A stretch of DNA of 64,000 nt from Nocardioides renjunii (lineage in GTDB: Bacteria; Actinomycetota; Actinomycetes; Propionibacteriales; Nocardioidaceae). Location: NCBI RefSeq assembly GCF_034661175.1, contig NZ_CP141058.1:4216001-4280000 (forward strand), read 5' to 3'. Each line of letters begins with the position of its first letter. Positions within the stretch are counted from its first letter, which is position 1. The notes under the pieces were generated by a model. It saw only the letters and a list, made by a program, of their open reading frames with translations, had not been told where the DNA came from and ran no database searches. The translations under genes were made by a program, and so were the position numbers. This document shows, piece after piece, positions 33,334-43,200 of the stretch.

Positions 33334-34929
33334 TCACCGGCGGCGGAACAACCCCCGCCGGGAGTCCTCCTGGCCGTTCGACCGCCCGGCGTCGGGGGCG
33401 CCAGGCGCCTCAGGCTCCCGCACCGCCACCGGGGCCGTCTCGAGGGCCCGCTCGAGGGCCTTGCGCAGCCGGTGCTCCGACTTGTCCGGGTCGACGGGGG
33501 GCCGGGCGCCGAGGGTGAACCGCTCGACGACGCGCTGGTCGACCGGCACCCAGCCGACGTCCGTCGCGGGGTAGGTCTTCACGCCGAACGACTCGTCGAG
33601 GAGCGCGTCGCGGTCGTCGCCGTCACCGGCGAGGCGGGCGACGCGGGCCAGCGCGGACGTCCGCTCCAGCCGCGCGACCGCGCCGGTGCCGTACGCCAGC
33701 AGGCGGGCGCCGTGGTGCGTGCGCTCGAGGTCGTCGAGGAGGGCCGACAGCGTCGCGGGCAGCGGCGCGAGGGAGGCGTCGGGCAGCGTCAGGACGAACT
33801 CGGCGTCGCTACCGGCCGGGACCGACTCCACCAGCCGCACCCGCGGCTCGTGGAGGTAGGACCGGTGCACCAGGCGGGTCTCCAGCACCGGGTCCTCGAC
33901 CGGCTGGACGCGGTCCTCGTGCACCTCGGACCACGGTCCGACGACCGTGACCCGCAGGTCCGGGACGTCGCCGTCGAGCAGCGAGTCGACAACTCGGATC
34001 GTGTCGTCGGCGGGGCCCGCCGGGAGCACGACCTCGAGGTAGGGGACCTGGTAGGCCCGGCCGCGCCGGTTGCGCTTGGGCCGCATCGTCGGGACCAGGT
34101 CGGCCAGGTAGGGATCGTTGTAGCGGTTGACCTGCTCGGCGCGGCGCAGCACCTGCGAGCGCCCGAGGTGCCAGCTCCTGGCCTCGCGGTCCACGACGAA
34201 GACGCCGCCCGCCTGGGCGAGCGAGTGGCCCAGGTGCATGTCCTCGCCGAGCCGCAGCGTGCGGTCGAAGCCCGCGGAGTCGTCGTAGAGGGCTCGGGAG
34301 ACCGAGCCGGTCATGCCGATGTGGAAGCGCTGGGCTCGCGGGCCGGCGAGGCGCAGGTCGTCGGTCTTGGCCCAGTAGTCCTCGACCCACTGGTGCGCCT
34401 CGTGCTCCTGGCCGGGGAACAGGTCGCCGGCAGCGCCCGCCGCCACCCGGTCGCGGACCTCCGCGGGGTCGAGCCCGAGGAGGGGCTCGGGGTCGACGAA
34501 GAGCTTGTGCCCGCCGGGGACGGCGTAGTCGACGAGGTGGTGCCAGCGGGCGTGCGCCTCCACCTCCTCGCGGAAGGCGAGCATGTCGGCGTCGTACCAG
34601 TGCAGCACGTCGCCCTCTGCCGCGAGCGCCCCGAGATGACAGGCGTTGGCGCGGCCCCAGCCCTCCTCGACACGGACCAGCCGGGTGTTGTCCGGGCGGA
34701 CCTCCGGGAGCTGCTGCGCCGGCGAGCTCTGGTCGTCGACCACCACGACCTCGAGGAGGTGGGCGGGGTAGGACTGCGCGGCCAGGCCGGCGAGGACGTA
34801 GGGCAGCGTGTGCTGGTAGTTGAACGTCGGCACCACGACGCTCACCGAGAGCGTCGGCTCCCAGTCACCGAGGGTCGCCGGGGTGAGGCTCCCCCAGTCG
34901 TTGTGGCGCACCACCGGCTGCCGGGACAT
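33334..34929 (-). CDS. Glycosyltransferase family 2 protein (C-terminal extension)
   Basis: The 531-residue protein has a GT-A domain (about 25-250): VSVVVPTFNYQHTLPYVL, VVDDQSSPAQQ, and WYDADML as the DxD-like site. After about 300 residues comes a long C-terminal region with no assigned domain. GT2 enzymes transfer a sugar from a nucleotide donor to a glycan or lipid. It is the last gene of the minus-strand operon, 3 bp after the preceding stop. Donor and acceptor are unknown. Confidence 0.85.
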   Translation of the reverse strand: MSRQPVVRHNDWGSLTPATLGDWEPTLSVSVVVPTFNYQHTLPYVLAGLAAQSYPAHLLEVVVVDDQSSPAQQLPEVRPDNTRLVRVEEGWGRANACHLGALAAEGDVLHWYDADMLAFREEVEAHARWHHLVDYAVPGGHKLFVDPEPLLGLDPAEVRDRVAAGAAGDLFPGQEHEAHQWVEDYWAKTDDLRLAGPRAQRFHIGMTGSVSRALYDDSAGFDRTLRLGEDMHLGHSLAQAGGVFVVDREARSWHLGRSQVLRRAEQVNRYNDPYLADLVPTMRPKRNRRGRAYQVPYLEVVLPAGPADDTIRVVDSLLDGDVPDLRVTVVGPWSEVHEDRVQPVEDPVLETRLVHRSYLHEPRVRLVESVPAGSDAEFVLTLPDASLAPLPATLSALLDDLERTHHGARLLAYGTGAVARLERTSALARVARLAGDGDDRDALLDESFGVKTYPATDVGWVPVDQRVVERFTLGARPPVDPDKSEHRLRKALERALETAPVAVREPEAPGAPDAGRSNGQEDSRRGLFRRR

Positions 34930-34932
34930 CCC

Positions 34933-36735
34933 TCACCCTCCCCCGTGCGTCGCGACGGCCCCGCGAGCGCCGGGCCGGTCGAGCGGGTCGACCTCCAGCG
35001 CCAGGCTCGGCTGGAAACCCTCCCACTCGGAGGCCACGATGTCAGGTCGGCGGAACTCCTCGTCGTCGCGCACCCACGTGTGTCCCTCGCCGGTCCGGCG
35101 CAGGACGTAGCCGAGGCCGTGCGTGCGGTAGATCCGGCCGCCGGCCGCCTCGACGCCGGACAGCAGCTGGGCGTCGACGAACCTGCGCACGCGCCGGAAG
35201 TCGCCGAGCGAGCGGAGCAGGCCGCGGTCGAGGAGCAGGGTGCCGCCGGCGACGAAGCGGGCGAAGAGCTCCGAGGGGTGGTTGCGGCGCACGGTGAGGT
35301 CGCCGCGGTGCTCGTTGGCGTGGAGGAAGACGAACTCCGACGGCATCCCGACCACGTCGGCGCCGGAGAACCGCCGCGCCATCAGCAGGTCGTGCACGGC
35401 GTCGGGGGCATACCAGTCGTCGTCGTCGATCTTCAGCAGCACCTCGCTCGACGCGGCCCGCGCCGCGGCGGTGAGGACGTCGCCGAAGAACGCCGTCTCG
35501 TCGAAGGACAGGACCTGGTGCGGGCGGTCGCCGAGGGCACGTCGTACGGCGTCGCGGTCGGGCTCGAAGCCGTGGGCGGCCAGCACCAGCTCGACCTCCG
35601 CGCCCCGCTGGCGCGCGACCTGCCGCAGCGCGAAGTCGAGCATCTCCGGCCGCTTCGTCGACAGCAGCGCACTGACCGGCGGCAGCGCGACGTGGCGCAC
35701 CCCCGACCGCGCGGCCAACGCCGAGCGCCAGGCCAGCGTGGAGTGGTGGTCGAAGGCGGCACGGCGCACGGCGAGGCTGTGCTCCTCGCGGCGCAGCGCG
35801 TCGTCGAGGTCGACCTCCGCGTCCAGGGCGGCCGCGAGCGGCGGCGCGACGTCGAGGACGCCCTGGCTGACGACCGGCACGCCGGACATCGCCAGAGCAA
35901 GCAGGTCGGCGGTCGGGGTGTCGGCCGGGAGCCGGACACCCTGGAACGCCCGGGCCGCGGCGACCACGCCCTCGGTGACCGGGCCGCTGCCGATCCGCGC
36001 GAGGTCGACGACGGGGTGGTCCCAGTCCTTGCGGAAGCCGACGGGGTTGAAGATCCGCTCGTCGACCGGCTCGGGACCCGGGTCGGTGACCACGGTCGGG
36101 GCGCGGTCGATGACGTGGTGCGCGGCCGCCTCGACCTGGGCGGAGCCGGCGCGACGGGCGACGACGACGTCCGGCGGCACGTCCCGGTCGGGGTCGCCGG
36201 CGCCGGCCACGTCGGGCAGCAGCGGGGCCCGGGCATCGAGGCCCGGCGCGGCGGGGCGTCCGGCGTACGCCACGACGAGACCGCCGTGCGTGGTGTCGCC
36301 GGGGCCGGCGGCCTGGCGGGCCATCTCCATCACGACGAGCTGGGCGCGGGCGCCGGAGGCGAAGCGGGCCACGGTGAGCACGCCGCGGTCGCCGGCCTCG
36401 CGGGCGACCAGGTGCAGCAGCCGCGGCCACTCGGGGCGCGGCACCAGCACCCACGGCGTGGGGGCGTCGGTCAGCCAGCAGGCGACCGCCTTGCACTGCC
36501 CGAGGAGGGGTACGGCGCTCGCCATCCGCCGCAGCCGCGCCCGGTCGGCGGCGACCACGAGCACCGAGCCCCAGCCCTTGAGCGGGCCGTCGAGGGTGGA
36601 GACGGTGACGATGCGCGGCTCGATGCCGGGGACGTCCTCGATGCCGTGGAGGGCGTCGAGGGCCAGCGCGTCGGAGTCGTCGACGAGGACCAGGGTGGGG
36701 CCGGGGAGCCGGAGGTCGTGGAGGGGATGCATCAC
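34933..36735 (-). CDS. Large glycosyltransferase, N-terminal glycosyltransferase-like plus C-terminal GT2 domain
   Basis: The 600-residue protein has a N-terminal half without a clear family motif (about 1-330), with a conserved-looking DERIFNPVGFRKDW stretch, and a C-terminal GT2-like domain (about 345-560) containing LSTKRPEML, VELVLAAHGF, KIDDDDWYAPDA with a DDDD metal site, and GGTLLLDRGLL. The start at 36735 is an ATG overlapping the preceding stop. It may be a two-domain glycosyltransferase making a repeat unit, but the substrates are not assigned. Confidence 0.75.
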   Translation of the reverse strand: MMHPLHDLRLPGPTLVLVDDSDALALDALHGIEDVPGIEPRIVTVSTLDGPLKGWGSVLVVAADRARLRRMASAVPLLGQCKAVACWLTDAPTPWVLVPRPEWPRLLHLVAREAGDRGVLTVARFASGARAQLVVMEMARQAAGPGDTTHGGLVVAYAGRPAAPGLDARAPLLPDVAGAGDPDRDVPPDVVVARRAGSAQVEAAAHHVIDRAPTVVTDPGPEPVDERIFNPVGFRKDWDHPVVDLARIGSGPVTEGVVAAARAFQGVRLPADTPTADLLALAMSGVPVVSQGVLDVAPPLAAALDAEVDLDDALRREEHSLAVRRAAFDHHSTLAWRSALAARSGVRHVALPPVSALLSTKRPEMLDFALRQVARQRGAEVELVLAAHGFEPDRDAVRRALGDRPHQVLSFDETAFFGDVLTAAARAASSEVLLKIDDDDWYAPDAVHDLLMARRFSGADVVGMPSEFVFLHANEHRGDLTVRRNHPSELFARFVAGGTLLLDRGLLRSLGDFRRVRRFVDAQLLSGVEAAGGRIYRTHGLGYVLRRTGEGHTWVRDDEEFRRPDIVASEWEGFQPSLALEVDPLDRPGARGAVATHGGG

Positions 36736-37685
36736 GGTCGCACGCGCTCCTTGGGCGCTCGGGGCTTGAGGGAGGCCGGCAGCGAGTGCTGCACGAGGGG
36801 GCGCGGCTGGCGCCAGAGCCAGTCGCGGCTGACGTGGTCGATGACGTGGACGCCCTCGGGGGCCGTCACCCGGACCAGGCCGCCGAGCGCCTCGGGGTCT
36901 CCGTGCCGGATCGCCTCGTCGACCTCGAACTCGCGCAGCTTGCGGTAGAGCCGGGTGTTGGTGAAGTCGACGCCGTCACGTCGCCAGTGGGCGTACTCGT
37001 CGGCGTCGAGCCACTTCACCTCGACGCACAGCCCCTGCTGGAGCACGATGCGCTCGACGCCGGGCGGGAACTCGCGCAGCTCCCAGTCGAAGGCCTTGAC
37101 GAAGGTGAACTCCGGGCCCATCGGGTAGACCCACGGCTCGAGGAAGCGCAGGGACAGGTCGAGCCAGCCGGTCGAGTCGTCGACCACGGTGAGCGGGTGC
37201 CGCGGCATGGCGACGATCGCCCGTGTCGACTGCAGCTGCCACGAGAGGTCGCGCAGGATGCCGGTGCCCTCGGGGGTCAGGACCATGTCGCCGTCCCACT
37301 TCATCGAGTAGGTCGTGCGGACGTGCGAGAAGCACCAGTTGTAGAAGTGGGTGAGCGAGTGGACGCTCGTCGCGGGGGTGGCGAGGTGCTCGCCGCCGGC
37401 GCGCGCGACGCGGTGGGGGTAGTCCAGGACGGTCAGCCGGTCGGCGGCGCCGCACTCCTCGGCCACGCGACGCGCGACGTCGGCGGTGCCGTCGTCCGAG
37501 CCGTTGTCGACCAGCAGCACCTGCTGCACGGCGGCGAAGATCGGGGGCAGCACCCACGGCAGGTTGCGCGCCTCGTTGCGGACCCGGAAGACGCAGGTCA
37601 GCCCGGGGGTGAGCGGCTCGCCGGAAGTCCACGGCCAGGTGACGTCGTAGCCGGGCTCGCGCTCGAGGGAGGCGATGTCGGGCAT
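36732..37685 (-). CDS. Glycosyltransferase family 2 protein
   Basis: The 317-residue protein has GLTCVFRVRNEARNLPWVL, VLLVDNGSDDGTADVARR and SMKWDGDMVLTPEG, with a DGDM metal-binding motif, matching GT2 transferases. The ATG at 37685 overlaps the sulfotransferase stop, and its stop overlaps the next gene by 4 bp. The tight coupling suggests stepwise assembly of one glycan. No membrane segment is evident, so it should act at the inner face of the membrane on a lipid-linked or nucleotide-sugar acceptor. Confidence 0.88.
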   Translation of the reverse strand: MPDIASLEREPGYDVTWPWTSGEPLTPGLTCVFRVRNEARNLPWVLPPIFAAVQQVLLVDNGSDDGTADVARRVAEECGAADRLTVLDYPHRVARAGGEHLATPATSVHSLTHFYNWCFSHVRTTYSMKWDGDMVLTPEGTGILRDLSWQLQSTRAIVAMPRHPLTVVDDSTGWLDLSLRFLEPWVYPMGPEFTFVKAFDWELREFPPGVERIVLQQGLCVEVKWLDADEYAHWRRDGVDFTNTRLYRKLREFEVDEAIRHGDPEALGGLVRVTAPEGVHVIDHVSRDWLWRQPRPLVQHSLPASLKPRAPKERVRP

Positions 37686-38764
37686 CAGGCAGGTCCCTGG
37701 CCCGGACCTCGGGGGCGCTCGCGCCCGATCGCGCGCCGGAGCGTCCGGCGCGCCGCGGGCGGCACCATCGCGCGTACGGCGTGGGGCACCCGGTCGGCGC
37801 CGCTGCGGCGCGCCGGCTCCGGCGCCTGGCCCGCCGCCTCGCGCCGGGCCTGCGCGGCGGCGGTGCGCCGCTGGGCCACGACGGTCGAGTGCGCGAACGC
37901 CTCGGCCTCGGCGTACTGGGTGGCGTAGGCGGTGCGCAGCTGGTCGCACCACTCCTGGTGGGCGGTGGTGTCGTCGGCGGCGACCGCCTCGAGCGCCCGC
38001 CACGTCTCGTCGGCGAGCTCGCGCAGCCGGTCGGGCACGCCGATGTCGTCCCACGTCATCGTCACGCGGCGCAGGGACGGGTCGATGAAGCGGTGCACCT
38101 CGGCGATGTCGACGGCCATCGCCGTCCTCACCGCCGTCAGGTCGAAGGCCTCGCCGAGCGCGAAGACCGGCCGGGTCCAGTCGTCGAGCAGGTCGCCGTA
38201 GTGGACGAAGGCCCGCTGCTGGCCACGGGTGGCGCGCTCGGTGTGGAGCATCATGTTGACCCACGCGGCGGTGCGGGTGATCGCGCCCTGGTCGGAGCCG
38301 GCGCCCATCTGGCCGTAGTAGGTCTGCTTGGAGCCGACGACCTCGGTCACGGGTCGGAGCATGGTGACGTACGACGACGTGGCGCCGCAGCGGTCGGCCG
38401 CGGCCCGCCACAGGCCGAGGAACCACGACGCGCGGGGGTCCTTGACGACCAGCTCGTCGGCGGCCTCGAACTGTCCCTCGAGCCAGGTCGCCACCCGCTC
38501 GCGGGTGGCGTGGTCGCCGCTGGTGGTGCCGGTGTCGAGCCACGCCCGCGGGCGGGCGTCGGAGACCTGGACGTTGCTGCGGGCGAGCAGCTCGGTGTGG
38601 AGGTCGACGACCCACCGCGGCTCGCCGAACCCCTTGGGGTTCGTGGCGTCGGCGACGACCTCCGGCTGGGGCACGTGGAGGCCGAGCGTGCGCAGCGTTC
38701 CCGCCATCGTGCTCGTGCCGCTGCGGCCCGAGCCGACGACGTACACGACGCGACGGGTGCTCAT
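37685..38764 (-). CDS. Sulfotransferase family protein
   Basis: The 359-residue protein starts with VVYVVGSGRSGTSTMAGTL, with GSGRSGTST at residues 11-19 as the PAPS 5'-phosphosulfate loop. A second PAPS-binding element is likely around LVVKDPRASW. It should add sulfate to a hydroxyl on a carbohydrate or lipid. It is the first gene of the glycan operon. A TATAGG -10 candidate lies so close to the ATG that the transcript may be leaderless. The acceptor is unknown. Confidence 0.85.
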   Translation of the reverse strand: MSTRRVVYVVGSGRSGTSTMAGTLRTLGLHVPQPEVVADATNPKGFGEPRWVVDLHTELLARSNVQVSDARPRAWLDTGTTSGDHATRERVATWLEGQFEAADELVVKDPRASWFLGLWRAAADRCGATSSYVTMLRPVTEVVGSKQTYYGQMGAGSDQGAITRTAAWVNMMLHTERATRGQQRAFVHYGDLLDDWTRPVFALGEAFDLTAVRTAMAVDIAEVHRFIDPSLRRVTMTWDDIGVPDRLRELADETWRALEAVAADDTTAHQEWCDQLRTAYATQYAEAEAFAHSTVVAQRRTAAAQARREAAGQAPEPARRSGADRVPHAVRAMVPPAARRTLRRAIGRERPRGPGQGPA

Positions 38765-38773
38765 GGCGGGGAG

Positions 38774-38781
38774 CCTATAGG
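38774..38781 (-). promoter_or_regulatory. -10 box of the sulfotransferase/glycosyltransferase operon
   Basis: The palindromic CCTATAGG (38774-38781) gives a TATAGG hexamer on the minus strand. Transcription would begin about 3 nt before the ATG at 38764, so translation would be near-leaderless. No convincing -35 hexamer is at the standard spacing. Confidence 0.45.
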
Positions 38782-38810
38782 TGGGGTCGTGCCTGTCATG
38801 CCGGCGCCGC

Positions 38811-40160
<1,350 letters not shown>

Positions 40161-40178
40161 ATCCGCGAAGATATCGGC

Positions 40179-40892
40179 ATGAGCATGGCCCTGTACGCCG
40201 CTTCGCAGAGGTCGTCCTCGACCGAGGCGGGGCGGGTCACGCGCCACTCCTTCTCCTTCGGCCCGCACTACGACCCGGCCAACCTCGGCTTCGGGCCGCT
40301 CGTGTGCCACAACGACGACCTGCTCGACCCCAGCGGGTCTCGGCCGGCGGGCTATCCCGAGCACCCGCACTCGGAGCTGGAGATCGTCACGTGGGTGCTC
40401 GAGGGGGCGCTCGTCCACACCGACTCCGCCGGGGCGCGGCACGTCGTGGCGGCCGGCCACGCGCAGGTGCTGTCGGCCGGCGCCGGCGTCCGGCACAGCG
40501 AGGTCGCCGACCCGGCGTCGGGACGCTGCCGGTTCGTCCAAGCGTGGCTCGCCCCGTCCCAGCCGGGCGGGGCGCCGTCGTACGTCCTGGGCGACGCGCC
40601 GGCACCGGCCACCGACCTGGTCGAGGTCGTCGGGGGCGCCGGGCTGCCGATCGGCACCCGCGGCGCCCGGCTCCTCGTGGCGCGGCTGCGTCCCGGTCGG
40701 GCCGTCGCCCTCCCCGACGACCCGCGCCAGCACGTCTTCGCGGCCACCGGCGCCGCCGACCTCGAGGGCGTGGCGCTGCGCGCCGGGGACGCCGTACGCC
40801 TCGACGGCGAGGGGGGTCGGGTGGTCACGGCCTCCGAGGAGACCGAGCTGCTGGTCTGGTCGTTCGGCGACCGACGGCCGGGCCTGGGGTAG
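40179..40892 (+). CDS. Pirin-family cupin protein
   Basis: The 237-residue double-cupin has the pirin signature EHPHSELEIVTWVLEG with metal ligands near His62, His64 and Glu68, and a conserved SAGAGVRHSE strand. Pirins bind Fe(II) or Zn and may act as quercetinases or redox-sensing cofactors. The ATG at 40179 lies 18 bp from the divergent glucosidase GTG. The TAG stop at 40890-40892 is supplied by the first copy of the 31-bp repeat. Its cellular role is unknown. Confidence 0.88.
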   Translation: MSMALYAASQRSSSTEAGRVTRHSFSFGPHYDPANLGFGPLVCHNDDLLDPSGSRPAGYPEHPHSELEIVTWVLEGALVHTDSAGARHVVAAGHAQVLSAGAGVRHSEVADPASGRCRFVQAWLAPSQPGGAPSYVLGDAPAPATDLVEVVGGAGLPIGTRGARLLVARLRPGRAVALPDDPRQHVFAATGAADLEGVALRAGDAVRLDGEGGRVVTASEETELLVWSFGDRRPGLG

Positions 40893-40983
40893 TCCAGTGG
40901 CCACCCGTCGTCCCGCGGGGTAGTCCAGTGGCCACCCGTCGTCCCGCGGGGTGCCTCACGACCGCTCGCCACTGGACTACCCC
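40886..40983. repeat. 31-bp tandem repeat array with inverted copy (locus B)
   Basis: GGGGTAGTCCAGTG is at 40886-40899 and 40917-40930. The two 31-bp units, including the GCCACCCGTCGTCCCGC spacer, are identical. A fading GGGGT at 40948 continues the same register. The inverted copy CACTGGACTACCCC is at 40970-40983. The array fills the gap between the converging pirin and FAD-oxidase genes. The family also occurs at 21143-21271 with a different spacer. Confidence 0.88.
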
Positions 40984-41002
40984 GACGACCCGCCCCTGGG
41001 TT

Positions 41003-42586
41003 CTACGGAATGAGGACTCCCGGGTTCAGCACCCCCACCGGGTCCAGCTCGGCCTTGACGGCGCGGAGGAGGCGGACGCCGACCTCCCCGATCTCGTGGG
41101 CCAGCCACGGCTTGTGGTCGGTGCCGACCGCGTGGTGGTGGGTGATGGTGGCGCCCGCGGCGACGATCGCGTCGCTCGCGGCGGCCTTGGCCGCCTGCCA
41201 CTGTGCGAGGGGGTCGTCGCCCTGGCGGGCCGCGACGGTGAAGTAGAGCGAGCACCCCGTCTCGTAGACGTGCGAGACGTGGCACAGGACCAGCGCGCCG
41301 TCGCCGAGCGAGGCCTGCAGGGCGGCCCTCACGTCGGCGTGCAGGCGCGAGCGGTCGGACCAGAAGGTGGCGGTCTCCAGCGTCTCGACGAGGACGCCGT
41401 GGTCGAGGAGCGCGTCGCGCAGGTAGGGCGCCCCGTAGCGCCCGTGCACCCACCGCTCGCCCGGACCGGCGCCGAGCGGCGTGCCGCCGAGGCGTTCGAG
41501 CACCGTGGTGACCGCCGCGCGTCGCGCGTCCACCTGCTCGGCGGTGCCCTCGTAGCCGGTGATCATCAGGCACCCCGGGTCGTCGGTCCCGCCGATCGAC
41601 GAGGGGTCGGCGAGGTTGATGGCCGTCTCGTTCTCGTCGGAGAGCCGCAGCACCGTCGGCAGCAGGCCGGACTGGGCGAGGGCGCGCATCGCGTCGGCGC
41701 CTGAGTCGAAGGACGGCCACCGCCATCCCTCGTACGTCGCCACGGCGGGCGCGCGGCGTACGCGCACGGTCACCGAGGTGATGACGCCGAAGGCGCCCTC
41801 CGAGCCGAGCAGCAGCTGGCGCAGGTCGGGGCCGGCGGCGTTGGCGGGCGACGAGCCGAGGTCGAGCGAGCCGGTCGGCGTGGCCGCGGTGAGGCCGACG
41901 ACCATCGCGTCGAAGCGGCCGTAGCCGGCGCTCGACTGCCCACTGGAGCGGGTGGCCGCGAAGCCGCCGATCGAGGCGTGCTCGAAGGACTGCGGGTGGT
42001 GGCCGAGCGTCAGCCCGTGCGCGGCCAGCAGCGCCTCCGCCTCCGGGCCGCGCAGACCCGGCTGCAGGGTGGCGGTCATCGAGACGTCGTCGACGGCGAG
42101 CAGCCGCTTCATCCGCACGAGGTCGAGCGAGACCACGCCGGCGAAGCCGTCGCGGCGGGCCACGAGCCCGCCGGTCACGCACGTACCGCCCCCGAACGGG
42201 ACGACCGCCACGCGGTGCTCGGCCGCCCAGGCCAGCACGGCCGCGACCTCGCCGTGCCCGTCGGGTCGCACGACCGCGTCCGGGGCGTCGCCGAGGTCGC
42301 CGGCGCGGGCGCGCAGCAGGTCGGGCGTCGACTTGCCCCGCGTGCGCACCGCGCGCGTCGCGTCGTCGACCAGCACGTGGTCGGCACCGACGACCGCCCG
42401 GAGCCCGTCGAGGAGACCGTCGTCCAGTCCGACCGGGGGCGGCGTCGCGCCGGTGACGGCCGGGCGCTCCTGCAGGCCGAAGGCGAGGTCGACCAGCCTG
42501 AGGGCGGAGTCGGGGAGGACGGTGGCCGCGGCCGGGTCGCCCCACCGCTGCGAATGCATCTCGGTGGCGTACGTCTCCGGAGTCAT
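41003..42586 (-). CDS. FAD-linked oxidase, alkyldihydroxyacetonephosphate synthase-like
   Basis: The 527-residue protein has an FAD-binding PP-type domain with VVPFGGGTCVTGGL near residue 130, the GHHPQSFEHASIGGF stretch, LLLGSEGAFGVITSVTVRV, and the C-terminal HHHAVGTDHKPWL. The triple histidine matches the ADPS catalytic motif, so an ether-lipid or dihydroxyacetone-phosphate-related reaction is possible; lactate- or glycolate-oxidase-like activity is an alternative. It is divergent from TetR-GlpD with only 17 bp between start codons. A link to glycerol-phosphate metabolism is inferred from that. Confidence 0.85.
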   Translation of the reverse strand: MTPETYATEMHSQRWGDPAAATVLPDSALRLVDLAFGLQERPAVTGATPPPVGLDDGLLDGLRAVVGADHVLVDDATRAVRTRGKSTPDLLRARAGDLGDAPDAVVRPDGHGEVAAVLAWAAEHRVAVVPFGGGTCVTGGLVARRDGFAGVVSLDLVRMKRLLAVDDVSMTATLQPGLRGPEAEALLAAHGLTLGHHPQSFEHASIGGFAATRSSGQSSAGYGRFDAMVVGLTAATPTGSLDLGSSPANAAGPDLRQLLLGSEGAFGVITSVTVRVRRAPAVATYEGWRWPSFDSGADAMRALAQSGLLPTVLRLSDENETAINLADPSSIGGTDDPGCLMITGYEGTAEQVDARRAAVTTVLERLGGTPLGAGPGERWVHGRYGAPYLRDALLDHGVLVETLETATFWSDRSRLHADVRAALQASLGDGALVLCHVSHVYETGCSLYFTVAARQGDDPLAQWQAAKAAASDAIVAAGATITHHHAVGTDHKPWLAHEIGEVGVRLLRAVKAELDPVGVLNPGVLIP

Positions 42587-42603
42587 GCGTTACAGTGTGA
42601 CAC
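42587..42603. promoter_or_regulatory. 17-bp divergent start region of the FAD oxidase and TetR genes
   Basis: Only 17 bp separate the two start codons. The stretch around it contains GTGTGACACAT and TTACAG. A region this short means the two promoters must lie inside the opposite coding regions, or at least one transcript is leaderless, and a TetR-bound site here would act on both. Confidence 0.4.
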
Positions 42604-43200
42604 ATGTCGTCACTTCGTCACATCACCGAGCCTCGGCTCGACGGCTACCTCGACGCCGCCCGGGACTGCATCCTGGACGTCGGCTGGCGGCGGACGACCC
42701 TCACCGAGGTGGCGAGGCGGGCCGGGGTGTCCCGGATGACGATCTACCGCGCCTGGGCCGACATGGGCTCCCTGCTCGGCGACCTGATGACCCGCGAGTG
42801 GGTCGGCATCGCGGCCGCGACCCGTGTCGCCGCGGCGGACACCACGACACCCACCGGCATCGCGGCGGCCGCGCTGAGCACCGTCCGCGCGCTGCGCGAC
42901 AACGAGCTCTTCGTCCGCATCGTCGAGCTCGACCCCGACCTGATGCTGCCCTACCTCCTCTCCCGCCGGGGCCGCTCGCAGGAGGCCCTCATCGAGATCC
43001 TCGCCGCCGAGATCGCGAGCGGCCAGGCTTCCGGCGCCATCCGCAGCGGCGACCCGGTCCTGATGGCGCGCTCGCTCACCCTGGCCGGCCACGGCTTCGT
43101 GTTCTCCGCACTGACCATGACCGACGAGGAGATCGGCCTCGCCGACCTCGACGCCGAGTACGCCCGGTTGGTCACCGCCTCGCTCTCCGCCGAGTCCTGA
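42604..43200 (+). CDS. TetR-family transcriptional regulator
   Basis: The 198-residue protein has a TetR helix-turn-helix (LDVGWRRTTLTEVARRAGVSRMTIYRAWADM, about residues 24-54) and a helical ligand-binding domain. It lies between the divergent ADPS-like gene and glpD, and its stop overlaps the glpD start (TGATG), so it is probably the regulator of both. Effectors of such regulators are often acyl-CoA or lipid molecules; the ligand here is unknown. Confidence 0.88.
   Translation: MSSLRHITEPRLDGYLDAARDCILDVGWRRTTLTEVARRAGVSRMTIYRAWADMGSLLGDLMTREWVGIAAATRVAAADTTTPTGIAAAALSTVRALRDNELFVRIVELDPDLMLPYLLSRRGRSQEALIEILAAEIASGQASGAIRSGDPVLMARSLTLAGHGFVFSALTMTDEEIGLADLDAEYARLVTASLSAES

Noticed and set aside
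33295..36948. A 1217-residue open frame opposite the glycosyltransferase genes.
   Set aside because: Its composition (Gly/Arg/Val-rich, no motifs) is that of an antisense frame of GC-rich coding sequence; the minus-strand genes have clear GT2 motifs.
37400..37440. A GGGGGTAGTCCAG sequence inside a glycosyltransferase gene resembles the 31-bp repeat core.
   Set aside because: It encodes in-frame conserved residues (LDYPHR on the minus strand), lacks the final TG and the 31-bp partners, and is best explained by chance.
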